13,475 nucleotides of DNA from an uncultured Comamonadaceae bacterium. Its GTDB lineage: Bacteria; Pseudomonadota; Gammaproteobacteria; Burkholderiales; Burkholderiaceae. Below, piece by piece: positions 1 through 7,018 of this stretch. The position numbers were made by a program, and so were the translations under genes. Each line of letters begins with the position of its first letter. The stretch's first letter is position 1. A model generated the notes under the pieces. That model saw nothing but the letters and a program-made list of their open reading frames with translations, ran no database searches and was not told where the DNA came from. Location of the stretch: the NCBI GenBank assembly GCA_946482595.1, contig CAMLSD010000113.1, forward strand, positions 1 through 13,475. The letters run 5' to 3'.

Positions 1-363
1 ACGATGGCCCGGCTCAAGAACGCAGGCGTCGGCTTGTCGATCGACGACTTCGGCACCGGCTTTTCGTCCTTGTCGTACCTGGACCGCCTGCCGGTGGATC
101 GTCTGAAGATCGACCGGTCCTTCGTGGCTGCCCACAGTCGCTCGGCTGACGCCGGGCGCATCGCGCCGATGGTGGTCGGCCTGGGGCATGCCCTGGGCCT
201 GAAAGTTGTCGCCGAAGGTGTCGAGACGCGTGAGCAGGCGCAATGGCTCACCCGGCTGGGCTGCGACGAGGCCCAGGGCTTCCTGTTCGCCCGCCCGATG
301 CCGCTGGCCGATGTCGAGCGCTGGTTGCTGCAGCCGCAACCGGACACGCCACCCTCGGGCTGA
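1..363 (+). CDS. EAL-domain c-di-GMP phosphodiesterase, C-terminal fragment (5' end outside window)
   Basis: This is the last 120 codons of an EAL domain, the enzyme domain that hydrolyses cyclic di-GMP to pGpG. The reading frame is open to the left edge, so the ATG at 4 is probably internal. Visible conserved elements are the DDFGTG loop (nt 43-60), which carries metal-binding aspartates, the LKID strand with its conserved lysine (about nt 103-114), AEGVET with a catalytic-region glutamate (211-228), and the [10 protein letters not shown] end motif from nt 274. These suggest the fragment comes from an active phosphodiesterase rather than a degenerate domain. The EAL motif itself and any GGDEF, PAS or membrane parts lie upstream and cannot be judged. 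The stop is 41 nt before the response regulator gene. That spacing permits co-transcription, but the gap also holds a candidate operator, so an independent promoter for the next gene is plausible. Confidence 0.9.
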   Translation, partial: TMARLKNAGVGLSIDDFGTGFSSLSYLDRLPVDRLKIDRSFVAAHSRSADAGRIAPMVVGLGHALGLKVVAEGVETREQAQWLTRLGCDEAQGFLFARPMPLADVERWLLQPQPDTPPSG

Positions 364-368
364 CCCGG

Positions 369-396
369 GTTCAAACACCGTAAAGACTTCGTTAAG
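369..396 (-). promoter_or_regulatory. Candidate response-regulator box upstream of the regulator gene
   Basis: On the minus strand, 396-380 reads CTTAACGAAGTCTTTAC. It matches TTTAACGAAGTCTTAAC at 2619-2635 upstream of gtsA at 15 of 17 positions, in the opposite orientation to its gene. On the plus strand the half-sites GTTCAA (369-374), GTAAAG (380-385) and GTTAAG (391-396) start exactly 11 bp apart. Tandem half-sites on a helical-turn period are the known layout for OmpR/PhoB-family regulators. That the adjacent regulator binds here, and so autoregulates, is inference. Confidence 0.6.
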
Positions 397-398
397 CT
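370..398 (+). promoter_or_regulatory. Possible weak promoter giving a leaderless regulator transcript
   Basis: TTCAAA (370-375) and TAAGCT (393-398) are separated by 17 bp and are weak matches to the sigma-70 -35 and -10 hexamers. A start about 7 nt downstream would fall at or next to the ATG at 405. That would explain why no Shine-Dalgarno sequence is visible there. The candidate regulator box covers the whole element, which would suit autorepression. The hexamers are poor, so this is a tentative call; read-through from the EAL gene is the alternative. Confidence 0.25.
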
Positions 399-404
399 TG
401 CGGC

Positions 405-1109
405 ATGCGACTCCTGCTTGCCGAAGACGACGCGATCCTGTCCGATGCGCTGGTGGCCAACCTGCAGCATGCCGGCTTCGAGGTCGAGACCGCCGACAAC
501 GGCGCCGTGGCCGAATACCTGCTCACCCGCCAGCAGTTCGATGCCGCGATCCTCGACATCGGCCTGCCGATGGTGGACGGCCTGACCGTGCTGAAGCGGG
601 TGCGCACGGCCAAGCCGGGCCAGCCCATCCTCGTGCTCACGGCCTTGTGCGACCTCGAGCACCGGGTCGAAGGCCTGAACGCCGGCGCCGACGATTACCT
701 GACCAAACCCTTCGAGTTTCCTGAACTCGAAGCGCGCGTGCGTGCCCTGTTGCGCCGGGCGCAGCCTGCCCCGGCCTCGGCTGCGCAGCAGGTCGGTGGC
801 CTGCAGTTCGATCGCGACACCCGCCGCGCGACGATCGGCCAGGACGTGGTCGACTTCTCGCCGCGGGAATGGAGCCTGCTCGATCTGCTGCTCAACCAGC
901 GCGACAAGGTGGTCACCAAGGACCAGATCGCCCAGGTCTGGGGTGCCGACCGCGGCGGCGAACGTGCCGAGGCCGGCAAAGCCGACTCGGCCCCCGGGTC
1001 GATCGAGGTCTACATCCATCGCCTGCGACGCAAGCTCGAGCCGTCGGGCATCTCGATCCGCACGGTGCGCGGCCTGGGTTACCTGCTGGAAACGGAAGCC
1101 GGCCCGTGA
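405..1109 (+). CDS. OmpR/TctD-type response regulator
   Basis: A 234-residue two-component response regulator. The N-terminal receiver domain (about 1-118) has the acidic pair D8/D9, phospho-acceptor D51, T79 and K101, all expected of a functional phosphorylation site. The C-terminal winged-helix DNA-binding domain (about 130-230) has the recognition-helix sequence SIEVYIHRLRRKL and ends in the usual RTVRGLGYLLE hairpin. The loop between the second and third helices (about 181-199) is roughly 10 residues longer than usual and rich in Gly, Ala, Glu and Asp. The gene's end overlaps the kinase start by 4 nt (GTGA), which fixes the pair as one translationally coupled unit. I chose ATG 405 because MRLLLAEDD is the standard receiver start; no Shine-Dalgarno sequence precedes it. 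By context it probably controls the downstream sugar transporter, as GltR does in Pseudomonas; it could instead be a carboxylate regulator like TctD. Confidence 0.93.
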   Translation: MRLLLAEDDAILSDALVANLQHAGFEVETADNGAVAEYLLTRQQFDAAILDIGLPMVDGLTVLKRVRTAKPGQPILVLTALCDLEHRVEGLNAGADDYLTKPFEFPELEARVRALLRRAQPAPASAAQQVGGLQFDRDTRRATIGQDVVDFSPREWSLLDLLLNQRDKVVTKDQIAQVWGADRGGERAEAGKADSAPGSIEVYIHRLRRKLEPSGISIRTVRGLGYLLETEAGP

Positions 1110-2545
1110 CCTTCCCCGTGCGGGCCACGCTGCAGGCCAGGCTCGGCCTGGCACCGGGCCAGCGTTCGCTGCGCCGCCACCTGATGCTGTGGCTGCTGAT
1201 TCCCCAACTGGTGCTGTGGCTGGCGGCTGCCTTCGTCACCTATCACGTTGCTGCGCGCTATGCCAACCTGGCGATCGACCGCAGCCTGTACCAGTCGTCG
1301 CGCGCGCTTGCGCAACAGGTCAAGCCGATCGGCAATGGCCTGTTCATCGACTTCCCCAAGGCGGCGCAGGCCATCCTCGAGACCGATCCCGATGACCGCG
1401 TCTACTACATGGTCAGCACCCCGCCGGGCGAGTTCATCCTGGGCAACAACCGCCTGCCGCCACCGCCGCCGATCCCCGGACTGAAGCTCGACCAGCCCTA
1501 CTTCTACGACGGTACCGTCAACGACGTTCAGGTGCGTGTGGCCGCGCTCTACCTGGCCTACGGCGACGAAGACGAGCCGCGCCAGATGCTCGTGCAGCTG
1601 GCCAAGAGCCGTGCCAGCCGCGAGGAACTGGCCCGCCAGATCCTGATCGACACGGCGCTTCCGCTGTCGGCCCTGGTGGTGCTGATGTCTCTGATCGTCT
1701 GGGGCGGCATCCGCACCGGTCTGGCGCCGCTGCTGCGGCTGCGCGCCCTGGTCGAAGACCGCGCCCCCAATCACCTGGCCCCGATCCAGCTGGAGTCGGC
1801 GCCAACCGAAGTGCGCGCGCTGGCCAAGGCGCTGAACACGCTGCTGGCCGAGGTCCAGGAAAGCGTGACGGTACAGAAGCGCTTCATCAGCAATGCGGCG
1901 CACCAGTTGCGCACCCCGCTGGCCGGGCTGAAGTCCCAGGCGGAGCTGGCACTGGCCGAGGCGAGCGACCCCGCGCTCAAGGCCCGCCTGCAGCGCGTGC
2001 AGGAAAGCGCCGCCCGCGCCGCCCACCTGGTGGCCCAGTTGCTGACGCTGGCACGCGCCGAGCCCGAGTCGGCCGCGGTGCAGGCGCGCAGCCGCTTCGA
2101 TGTGCAAAAGCTCGCTCGCGACGTGACCGCCGAGCTGGTGCCCCGCGCCGTGCGGGGCGGTGTGGACCTGGGCTGCGACGAGGGCCAGGCTCAGCCCATC
2201 GAGGTCATGGGCAATGCGTTGCTGATCCGCGAGGCGGTGGTGAACCTGATCGACAACGCCATCCGCTACGCCGGGCAAGGTGCCAGCGTCACGGTGCACA
2301 CCCGCGTCGAGGACGGCCATGCCGTCATCGAGGTCGAAGACGACGGCCCCGGCCTGCCGCGCGATGATGGCATCCACGAGCGGGTGTTCGAGCGTTTCGT
2401 GCGCGCCACCCACGAAGGCAGTGGCTGTGGTCTGGGCCTGGCCATCGTGAAGGAAATCGTCGAGCGACACGACGGTTCGGTCGTGCTGCTGCCGGCAGTG
2501 CCGCATGGGCTGCGCGCGCTGGTGCGCCTGCCGTTGGCCATCTGA
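1106..2545 (+). CDS. TctE-like membrane sensor histidine kinase
   Basis: A 479-residue sensor kinase read from GTG 1106, whose TG is shared with the regulator's TGA stop. GTG 1118 is the next alternative; ATG 1184 would cut into the first membrane segment. Order: short basic N-terminus; membrane segment about 26-45; periplasmic sensor about 50-180 resembling the TctE N-terminal domain, with a P118-P122 proline run; second membrane segment about 181-200; HAMP-like linker; dimerisation region with H266 in the H-box NAAHQLRTPLAGLKSQ; then the ATPase domain with N-box VVNLIDNAIRYA (N380, N384), G1 box EDDGPGLP (411-418), F box VFERFVR and G2 box GSGCGLGLA (438-446). Every catalytic element is present, so it should autophosphorylate and signal to the preceding regulator. 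The ligand is unknown. TctE proteins sense tricarboxylates, but the gtsABCD-type operon 160 nt downstream suggests a sugar or sugar acid, as for GtrS of Pseudomonas. Confidence 0.93.
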   Translation: MTFPVRATLQARLGLAPGQRSLRRHLMLWLLIPQLVLWLAAAFVTYHVAARYANLAIDRSLYQSSRALAQQVKPIGNGLFIDFPKAAQAILETDPDDRVYYMVSTPPGEFILGNNRLPPPPPIPGLKLDQPYFYDGTVNDVQVRVAALYLAYGDEDEPRQMLVQLAKSRASREELARQILIDTALPLSALVVLMSLIVWGGIRTGLAPLLRLRALVEDRAPNHLAPIQLESAPTEVRALAKALNTLLAEVQESVTVQKRFISNAAHQLRTPLAGLKSQAELALAEASDPALKARLQRVQESAARAAHLVAQLLTLARAEPESAAVQARSRFDVQKLARDVTAELVPRAVRGGVDLGCDEGQAQPIEVMGNALLIREAVVNLIDNAIRYAGQGASVTVHTRVEDGHAVIEVEDDGPGLPRDDGIHERVFERFVRATHEGSGCGLGLAIVKEIVERHDGSVVLLPAVPHGLRALVRLPLAI

Positions 2546-2556
2546 AGGTGGGTGCC

Positions 2557-2580
2557 GGCCAGGGTCCCGGCGCCCTGGCC
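2557..2580 (+). terminator. GC stem-loop after the kinase gene
   Basis: GGCCAGGG (2557-2564) and CCCTGGCC (2573-2580) form a perfect 8-bp stem with an 8-nt loop, 12 nt after the kinase stop. No T-run follows, so it is not a textbook intrinsic terminator. It may slow or end transcription of the two-component pair before the separately promoted sugar operon, or protect the mRNA 3' end. Confidence 0.5.
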
Positions 2581-2596
2581 CTAGGGAAAGCCCCAT

Positions 2597-2636
2597 GTTA
2601 ATACCTCATTGTCGAACCTTTAACGAAGTCTTAACA
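2597..2636 (+). promoter_or_regulatory. Candidate response-regulator box array upstream of gtsA
   Basis: The core TTTAACGAAGTCTTAAC (2619-2635) contains two TTAAC half-sites at 2620-2624 and 2631-2635, 11 bp apart, and is 15/17 identical to the reverse complement of 380-396 ahead of the regulator gene. Further TT-starting pentamers at 2598 (TTAAT) and 2609 (TTGTC) keep the same 11-bp step, so up to four half-sites may be present. This is the tandem arrangement known for OmpR/PhoB-family activators. The TTAAC half-sites stand out in otherwise GC-rich sequence. Binding by the neighbouring regulator is inference. Confidence 0.6.
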
Positions 2637-2644
2637 TTGCGGCA

Positions 2645-2673
2645 CTGGTTTGATCGACGTTCGGCCAAACCAG
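2645..2673 (+). promoter_or_regulatory. Palindrome overlapping the putative gtsA -10 region
   Basis: CTGGTTTG (2645-2652) and CAAACCAG (2666-2673) are perfect 8-bp inverted repeats with a 13-nt spacer. TTTGAT (2649-2654) within it is a fair -10 match lying 13 bp after the half-site array, the geometry of an activator-dependent promoter with a weak -35. The palindrome could therefore be a second operator, possibly for a repressor, acting on the same promoter. Alternatively, if transcription starts further upstream, it would form a hairpin in the gtsA leader. Confidence 0.35.
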
Positions 2674-2706
2674 CCCACATCCACATCGAGAACGAGGAGC
2701 AAACGA

Positions 2707-3972
2707 ATGACGCAAACGAATCGCACCGTCCGCCGCCTGTCGCGCGCACTGGCCGCCGCCGGCCTGATGGGCGCCGCCCTGGCCCATGCGGGCGAGGTGG
2801 AGGTGCTGCACTGGTGGACGTCGGGCGGTGAGGCCAAGGCGGCCACGGCGCTCAAGGGCAAGCTGCTGACGCTGGGCCACACCTGGAAGGACTTCGCCGT
2901 GGCCGGGGGTGGCGGTGATTCGGCCATGACGGTGCTCAAGTCGCGTGTGGTGTCGGGCAATGCGCCGGCCGCCGCCCAGATCAAGGGCCCGTCCATCCAG
3001 GAATGGGCACGCGAAGGCGTGCTGGCCAACATGGACGACGTGGCCAAGGCCAACAACTGGGACAGCCTGCTGCCCAAGGCCATCGCCGACGGCCTGAAGT
3101 ACAAGGGCAACTACGTTGCCGCACCGGTCAACGTGCACCGCGTGAACTGGCTGTGGGCCAACCCCGAGGTGTTCAAGAAGGCCAATGCCAAGGTCCCGAC
3201 CAACTGGGACGAGTTCTTCGAGGCCGCCGAGGCCCTGAAGAAGGCCGGGGTGGTTCCGGTGGCGCATGGCGGCCAGAACTGGCAGGACTTCACCACGTTC
3301 GAAGCCGTGGCACTGGGCCTGGGCGGCCCCGACTTCTACAAGAAGGCGCTGGTGCAGCTCGACCAGGGCGCCCTGAAGAGCCCGACGATGGAGAAGGTGC
3401 TTGCGACCTTCAAGCGCGTCAAGGACTACACCGACAAGAACGCCCCGGGCCGTGACTGGAACCTGGCCACCGCGATGGTCATCAACGGTCAGGCCGGCAT
3501 GCAGATCATGGGCGACTGGGCCAAGGGCGAGTTCGTGGCTGCGGGCAAGGTGCCGGGCAAGGACTTCGTCTGCGCTGCATCGCCCGGTTCGAGCAAGGCC
3601 TACACCTACAACGTCGACAGCTTTGCGATGTTCAAGATCAAGAACGACGCCAACGTGAAGGCGCAGCGCGATCTGGCTGCCGCCATCATGTCGCCCGAGT
3701 TCCAGGAGGTCTTCAACCTGAACAAGGGCTCGATCCCGGTGCGCCTGAACATGGACCTGACCAAGTTCGACGACTGCGCCAAGCAGTCGGCCACGGACTT
3801 CGTCGCCAGCTCCAAGGCCGGTTCGCTGGTGCCGTCGATCGCCCACGGCATGGCCGTGCCGTCGGCCGCCGAAGGCGCGATCAAGGACGTCGTGTCCCAG
3901 TTCTGGAACACCGACAAGATGACCGCCAAGGAAGCCATGGACCGCATTGCCTCTGCGGCCAAGATGAAGTGA
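2707..3972 (+). CDS. gtsA: Periplasmic glucose/mannose-type sugar-binding protein of an ABC importer
   Basis: A 421-residue family 1 extracellular solute-binding protein, closely resembling as I recall it GtsA, the glucose-binding protein of Pseudomonas. A signal peptide with basic N-terminus, hydrophobic core about 14-26 and an AHA|G cleavage site after residue 28 sends it to the periplasm. Features shared with GtsA include EVLHWWTSGGEAKA, DFAVAGGGGDSAMTVLKSR, QIKGPSIQEWA, VNVHRVNWLW, VINGQAGMQIMGDWAKGE and NKGSIPVRLNMD. C289 and C357 match two cysteines I recall as conserved in GtsA and may form a disulphide. ATG 2707 is chosen over upstream TTG 2650 because a good GAGGAG (2694-2699) lies 7 nt before it and the signal peptide starts there. 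It is first in the operon and followed by strong stem-loops, in line with high binding-protein output. Glucose/mannose is inferred from homology; other hexoses are possible. Confidence 0.93.
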   Translation: MTQTNRTVRRLSRALAAAGLMGAALAHAGEVEVLHWWTSGGEAKAATALKGKLLTLGHTWKDFAVAGGGGDSAMTVLKSRVVSGNAPAAAQIKGPSIQEWAREGVLANMDDVAKANNWDSLLPKAIADGLKYKGNYVAAPVNVHRVNWLWANPEVFKKANAKVPTNWDEFFEAAEALKKAGVVPVAHGGQNWQDFTTFEAVALGLGGPDFYKKALVQLDQGALKSPTMEKVLATFKRVKDYTDKNAPGRDWNLATAMVINGQAGMQIMGDWAKGEFVAAGKVPGKDFVCAASPGSSKAYTYNVDSFAMFKIKNDANVKAQRDLAAAIMSPEFQEVFNLNKGSIPVRLNMDLTKFDDCAKQSATDFVASSKAGSLVPSIAHGMAVPSAAEGAIKDVVSQFWNTDKMTAKEAMDRIASAAKMK

Positions 3973-3978
3973 TGACCA

Positions 3979-4004
3979 CGCCGGCCGGATTGCCCCGGCC
4001 GGCG
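3979..4004 (+). terminator. Strong intercistronic stem-loop after gtsA (attenuator or mRNA stabiliser)
   Basis: CGCCGGCCGG (3979-3988) and CCGGCCGGCG (3995-4004) are a perfect 10-bp, nearly all-GC stem with a 6-nt ATTGCC loop, starting 7 nt after the gtsA stop. There is no T-run, so complete termination is unlikely. By analogy with stem-loops after other binding-protein genes, it probably protects the gtsA message from 3' exonucleases or reduces read-through into the permease genes. Confidence 0.65.
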
Positions 4005-4011
4005 GGTGCTG

Positions 4012-4087
4012 CGCCCCGCCAGCGCGGGGCGTGACCCCTGCCCCGCCCCCTGCCGTGCGGGGCTCCTCGACAGGTCTGCCGGACCTG
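4012..4087 (+). other. Three further tandem stem-loops between gtsA and gtsB
   Basis: After the first 10-bp hairpin come three more perfect inverted repeats: CGCCCCGC/GCGGGGCG (4012-4019 and 4024-4031, 8 bp, 4-nt loop), GCCCCGC/GCGGGGC (4040-4046 and 4057-4063, 7 bp, 10-nt loop) and CAGGTC/GACCTG (4071-4076 and 4082-4087, 6 bp, 5-nt loop). The second and third share the core GCCCCGC/GCGGGGC, so they could swap partners. The array fills most of the 139-nt gap and argues that this stretch is untranslated leader rather than the permease N-terminus. Confidence 0.6.
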
Positions 4088-4111
4088 CCGAATTCGATCC
4101 CGAAAGTACCG

Positions 4112-4990
4112 ATGCCGTCCCCAGCCCGACCTCACCAGCCCTGGCTGCCCAAGCTGGTCATTGCCCCGTCGTTCATCGTCTCGATGCTGTTCATCTACGG
4201 CCTGATCGCCTGGAACGGCTACCTGTCGCTGTCGGCCTCACGCCTGCTGCCCAACTACGAATTCGTCGGCCTGGAGCAGTACCACACCCTGTTCGAGAGC
4301 GAACGCTGGTGGGTGGCGCTCACGAACCTGGGCATCTTCGGCACCCTGTTCATCGGCGGCGGCATGGCCCTGGGCCTGCTGATGGCCATCCTGCTCGACC
4401 AGAAGATCCGGGCTGAAGGCGCGTTGCGCACGATCTATCTCTACCCGATGGCGCTGAGCTTCATCGTGACCGGCACGGCCTGGAAGTGGATCCTCAATCC
4501 GGGCCTCGGGCTGGAGCACCTGGTGCAGCAGTGGGGCTTCGAGAGCTTCACCTTCGACTGGCTGGTCAACCCCGAGCGGGCGATCTACACGGTGGTCATC
4601 GCCGGCATCTGGCAGTCCACCGGGTTCGTGATGGCGCTGTTCCTGGCCGGCCTGCGCGGCATCGACGACTCCATCATCAAGGCCGCCCAGGTCGACGGCG
4701 CCAGCCTGCCACGCATCTACTGGCGCATCATCATCCCGAGCCTGCGCCCGGTGTTCTTCAGCACGCTGCTGGTGTTGGCGCACATCGCGATCAAGAGCTT
4801 CGACCTGGTGATGGCGCTGACCGCCGGCGGCCCCGGCTTTGCCAGCGATGTGCCGGCGACCTTCATGTACACGATGGCGTTCTCACGCGGGCAGATCGGC
4901 CTGGGCGCAGCCTCGGCCACGATCATGCTGGCCACGGTGGCGGCGATCGTCGTGCCCTACCTCTATTCCGAACTGCGCACCAAACGCTGA
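4112..4990 (+). CDS. gtsB: Sugar ABC transporter inner-membrane permease, GtsB type
   Basis: A 292-residue permease of the binding-protein-dependent transport family, one half of the membrane channel of the hexose importer. About six hydrophobic segments are visible, starting near residue 15 and ending near 284. The cytoplasmic EAA loop, which docks on the ATPase, is at about 187-210 (IIKAAQVDGASLPRIYWRIIIPSL region). YLYPMALSFIVTGTAWKW and the end YLYSELRTKR match Pseudomonas GtsB as I recall it. The start is uncertain. GTG 4031 and GTG 4055 are in frame upstream, but both lie inside GC hairpins and would add a Pro-rich tail; ATG 4112 gives a length near the 302 residues I recall for GtsB and an N-terminus PWLPKLVIAPS like that family. 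Only a weak GAAAG-like ribosome site precedes 4112, which may add to low permease output. Confidence 0.9.
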   Translation: MPSPARPHQPWLPKLVIAPSFIVSMLFIYGLIAWNGYLSLSASRLLPNYEFVGLEQYHTLFESERWWVALTNLGIFGTLFIGGGMALGLLMAILLDQKIRAEGALRTIYLYPMALSFIVTGTAWKWILNPGLGLEHLVQQWGFESFTFDWLVNPERAIYTVVIAGIWQSTGFVMALFLAGLRGIDDSIIKAAQVDGASLPRIYWRIIIPSLRPVFFSTLLVLAHIAIKSFDLVMALTAGGPGFASDVPATFMYTMAFSRGQIGLGAASATIMLATVAAIVVPYLYSELRTKR

Positions 4991-5017
4991 CGATCGGCCC
5001 TGCCCCTCGAGACTGAC

Positions 5018-5866
5018 ATGCATAGACTCCACCGATTCGTGATCTGGTCGCTGCTGCTGCTGTTTGCGGCCTTTTTCCTCGCGCCGCTGTACGTGATGGT
5101 CGTGACCTCGCTGAAGGACATGGACCAGATCCGCGCCGGCGGACTGCTGGCACTGCCGGACAACCCCTCGCTCGACTCCTGGGCCAAGGCCTGGTCGAGT
5201 GCGTGCACCGGCACCGACTGCGGCGGCCTCAAGCCCTTTTTCTTCAACTCGGTCCTCATGGTCATCCCGGCCGTGCTGATCTCCACGACGCTGGGCGCGA
5301 TCAACGGCTACGTGCTGAGCAAGTGGCGTTTTCGAGGCAGCGAACTGATGTTCGGCCTGATGCTGTTCGGCGTGTTCATGCCGATGCAGGTCGTGCTGCT
5401 GCCGATGTCGCAGGTGCTGGGCTGGCTGGGCATGTCCAGCTCGATCTCCGGCCTGGTGCTGGTGCACGTGGTGGCCGGCCTGGCGTCGACCACCCTCTTC
5501 TTCCGCAACTACTACGTGGGCCTGCCCGACGAACTGATCAAGGCCGCGATGCTCGACGGCGCGGGCTTCTGGACGATCTTCCAGCGCATCGTGCTGCCGC
5601 TGTCCACCCCGATCCTGGTGGTCACGCTGATCTGGCAGTTCACCAACATCTGGAACGACTTCCTGTATGGCGTGGTGTTTTCCGGCGGCGACTCCAAGCC
5701 GGTGACGGTGGGCCTGAACAACCTGGCGAACACGTCGAGCGTGGTCAAGGAATACAACGTGGACATGGCCGCGGCAATGATCGCCGCCCTGCCCACGCTG
5801 CTGGTCTACGTGCTGGCAGGCAAATACTTCGTGCGCGGGCTGACGGCCGGCGCGGTCAAGGGTTGA
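5018..5866 (+). CDS. gtsC: Sugar ABC transporter inner-membrane permease, GtsC type
   Basis: A 282-residue second permease of the importer, pairing with GtsB to form the channel. A membrane segment at about 8-28 is followed by a periplasmic loop (about 30-75) with cysteines C63 and C68 spaced CTGTDC, probably a disulphide. Then come about five more membrane segments, with the EAA docking loop at about 171-195 (ELIKAAMLDGAGFWTIFQRIVLP). The sequence WNDFLYGVVFSGG is typical of MalG-like sugar permeases and the end is FVRGLTAGAVKG. ATG 5018 follows the gtsB stop by 27 nt with only a weak GAG-type ribosome site. A 27-nt gap also separates it from gtsD, so the three genes should be on one message. 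Substrate follows the binding protein: glucose/mannose-type hexose. Confidence 0.92.
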   Translation: MHRLHRFVIWSLLLLFAAFFLAPLYVMVVTSLKDMDQIRAGGLLALPDNPSLDSWAKAWSSACTGTDCGGLKPFFFNSVLMVIPAVLISTTLGAINGYVLSKWRFRGSELMFGLMLFGVFMPMQVVLLPMSQVLGWLGMSSSISGLVLVHVVAGLASTTLFFRNYYVGLPDELIKAAMLDGAGFWTIFQRIVLPLSTPILVVTLIWQFTNIWNDFLYGVVFSGGDSKPVTVGLNNLANTSSVVKEYNVDMAAAMIAALPTLLVYVLAGKYFVRGLTAGAVKG

Positions 5867-5893
5867 GATCGAGTCGAACTCGGAGCAAGACAC

Positions 5894-6961
<1,068 letters not shown>

Positions 6962-6965
6962 TACC

Positions 6966-7006
6966 CTGCGGGTTCGACAGCTCTAACGCGGGTCACGAGC
7001 CCGCAG
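6966..7006 (+). other. Two competing hairpins in the gtsD-isomerase gap
   Basis: CTGCGGG (6966-6972) can pair with CCCGCAG (7000-7006) across 27 nt, or GCGGG (6988-6992) can pair with CCCGC (7000-7004) across 7 nt. The two structures share the 3' arm and exclude each other. They end 12 nt before the isomerase ATG. They might modulate translation or mark an intercistronic processing site. The stems are short, so this is a weak call. Confidence 0.35.
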
Positions 7007-7018
7007 TCACAGCGCCCA

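Noticed and set aside
344..370. Possible terminator hairpin at the EAL gene end (CGGG...CCCG)
   Set aside because: Only a 4-bp perfect stem without a T-run; too weak to annotate.
1463..1477. Five-proline run in the kinase sensor domain
   Set aside because: Encoded by mixed proline codons and located in a periplasmic loop; it looks like an ordinary lineage-specific loop, not an expandable repeat or frameshift site.
1079..2596. Long open frame on the minus strand opposite the kinase gene
   Set aside because: Its translation is a low-complexity His/Gln/Arg/Gly-rich string with no recognisable domain, as expected antisense to a GC-rich gene. The plus-strand frame holds a complete histidine kinase.
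2650..2706. TTG 2650 as the start of gtsA
   Set aside because: It would put 19 residues before the signal peptide and place the start inside the promoter palindrome. ATG 2707 has GAGGAG at proper distance.
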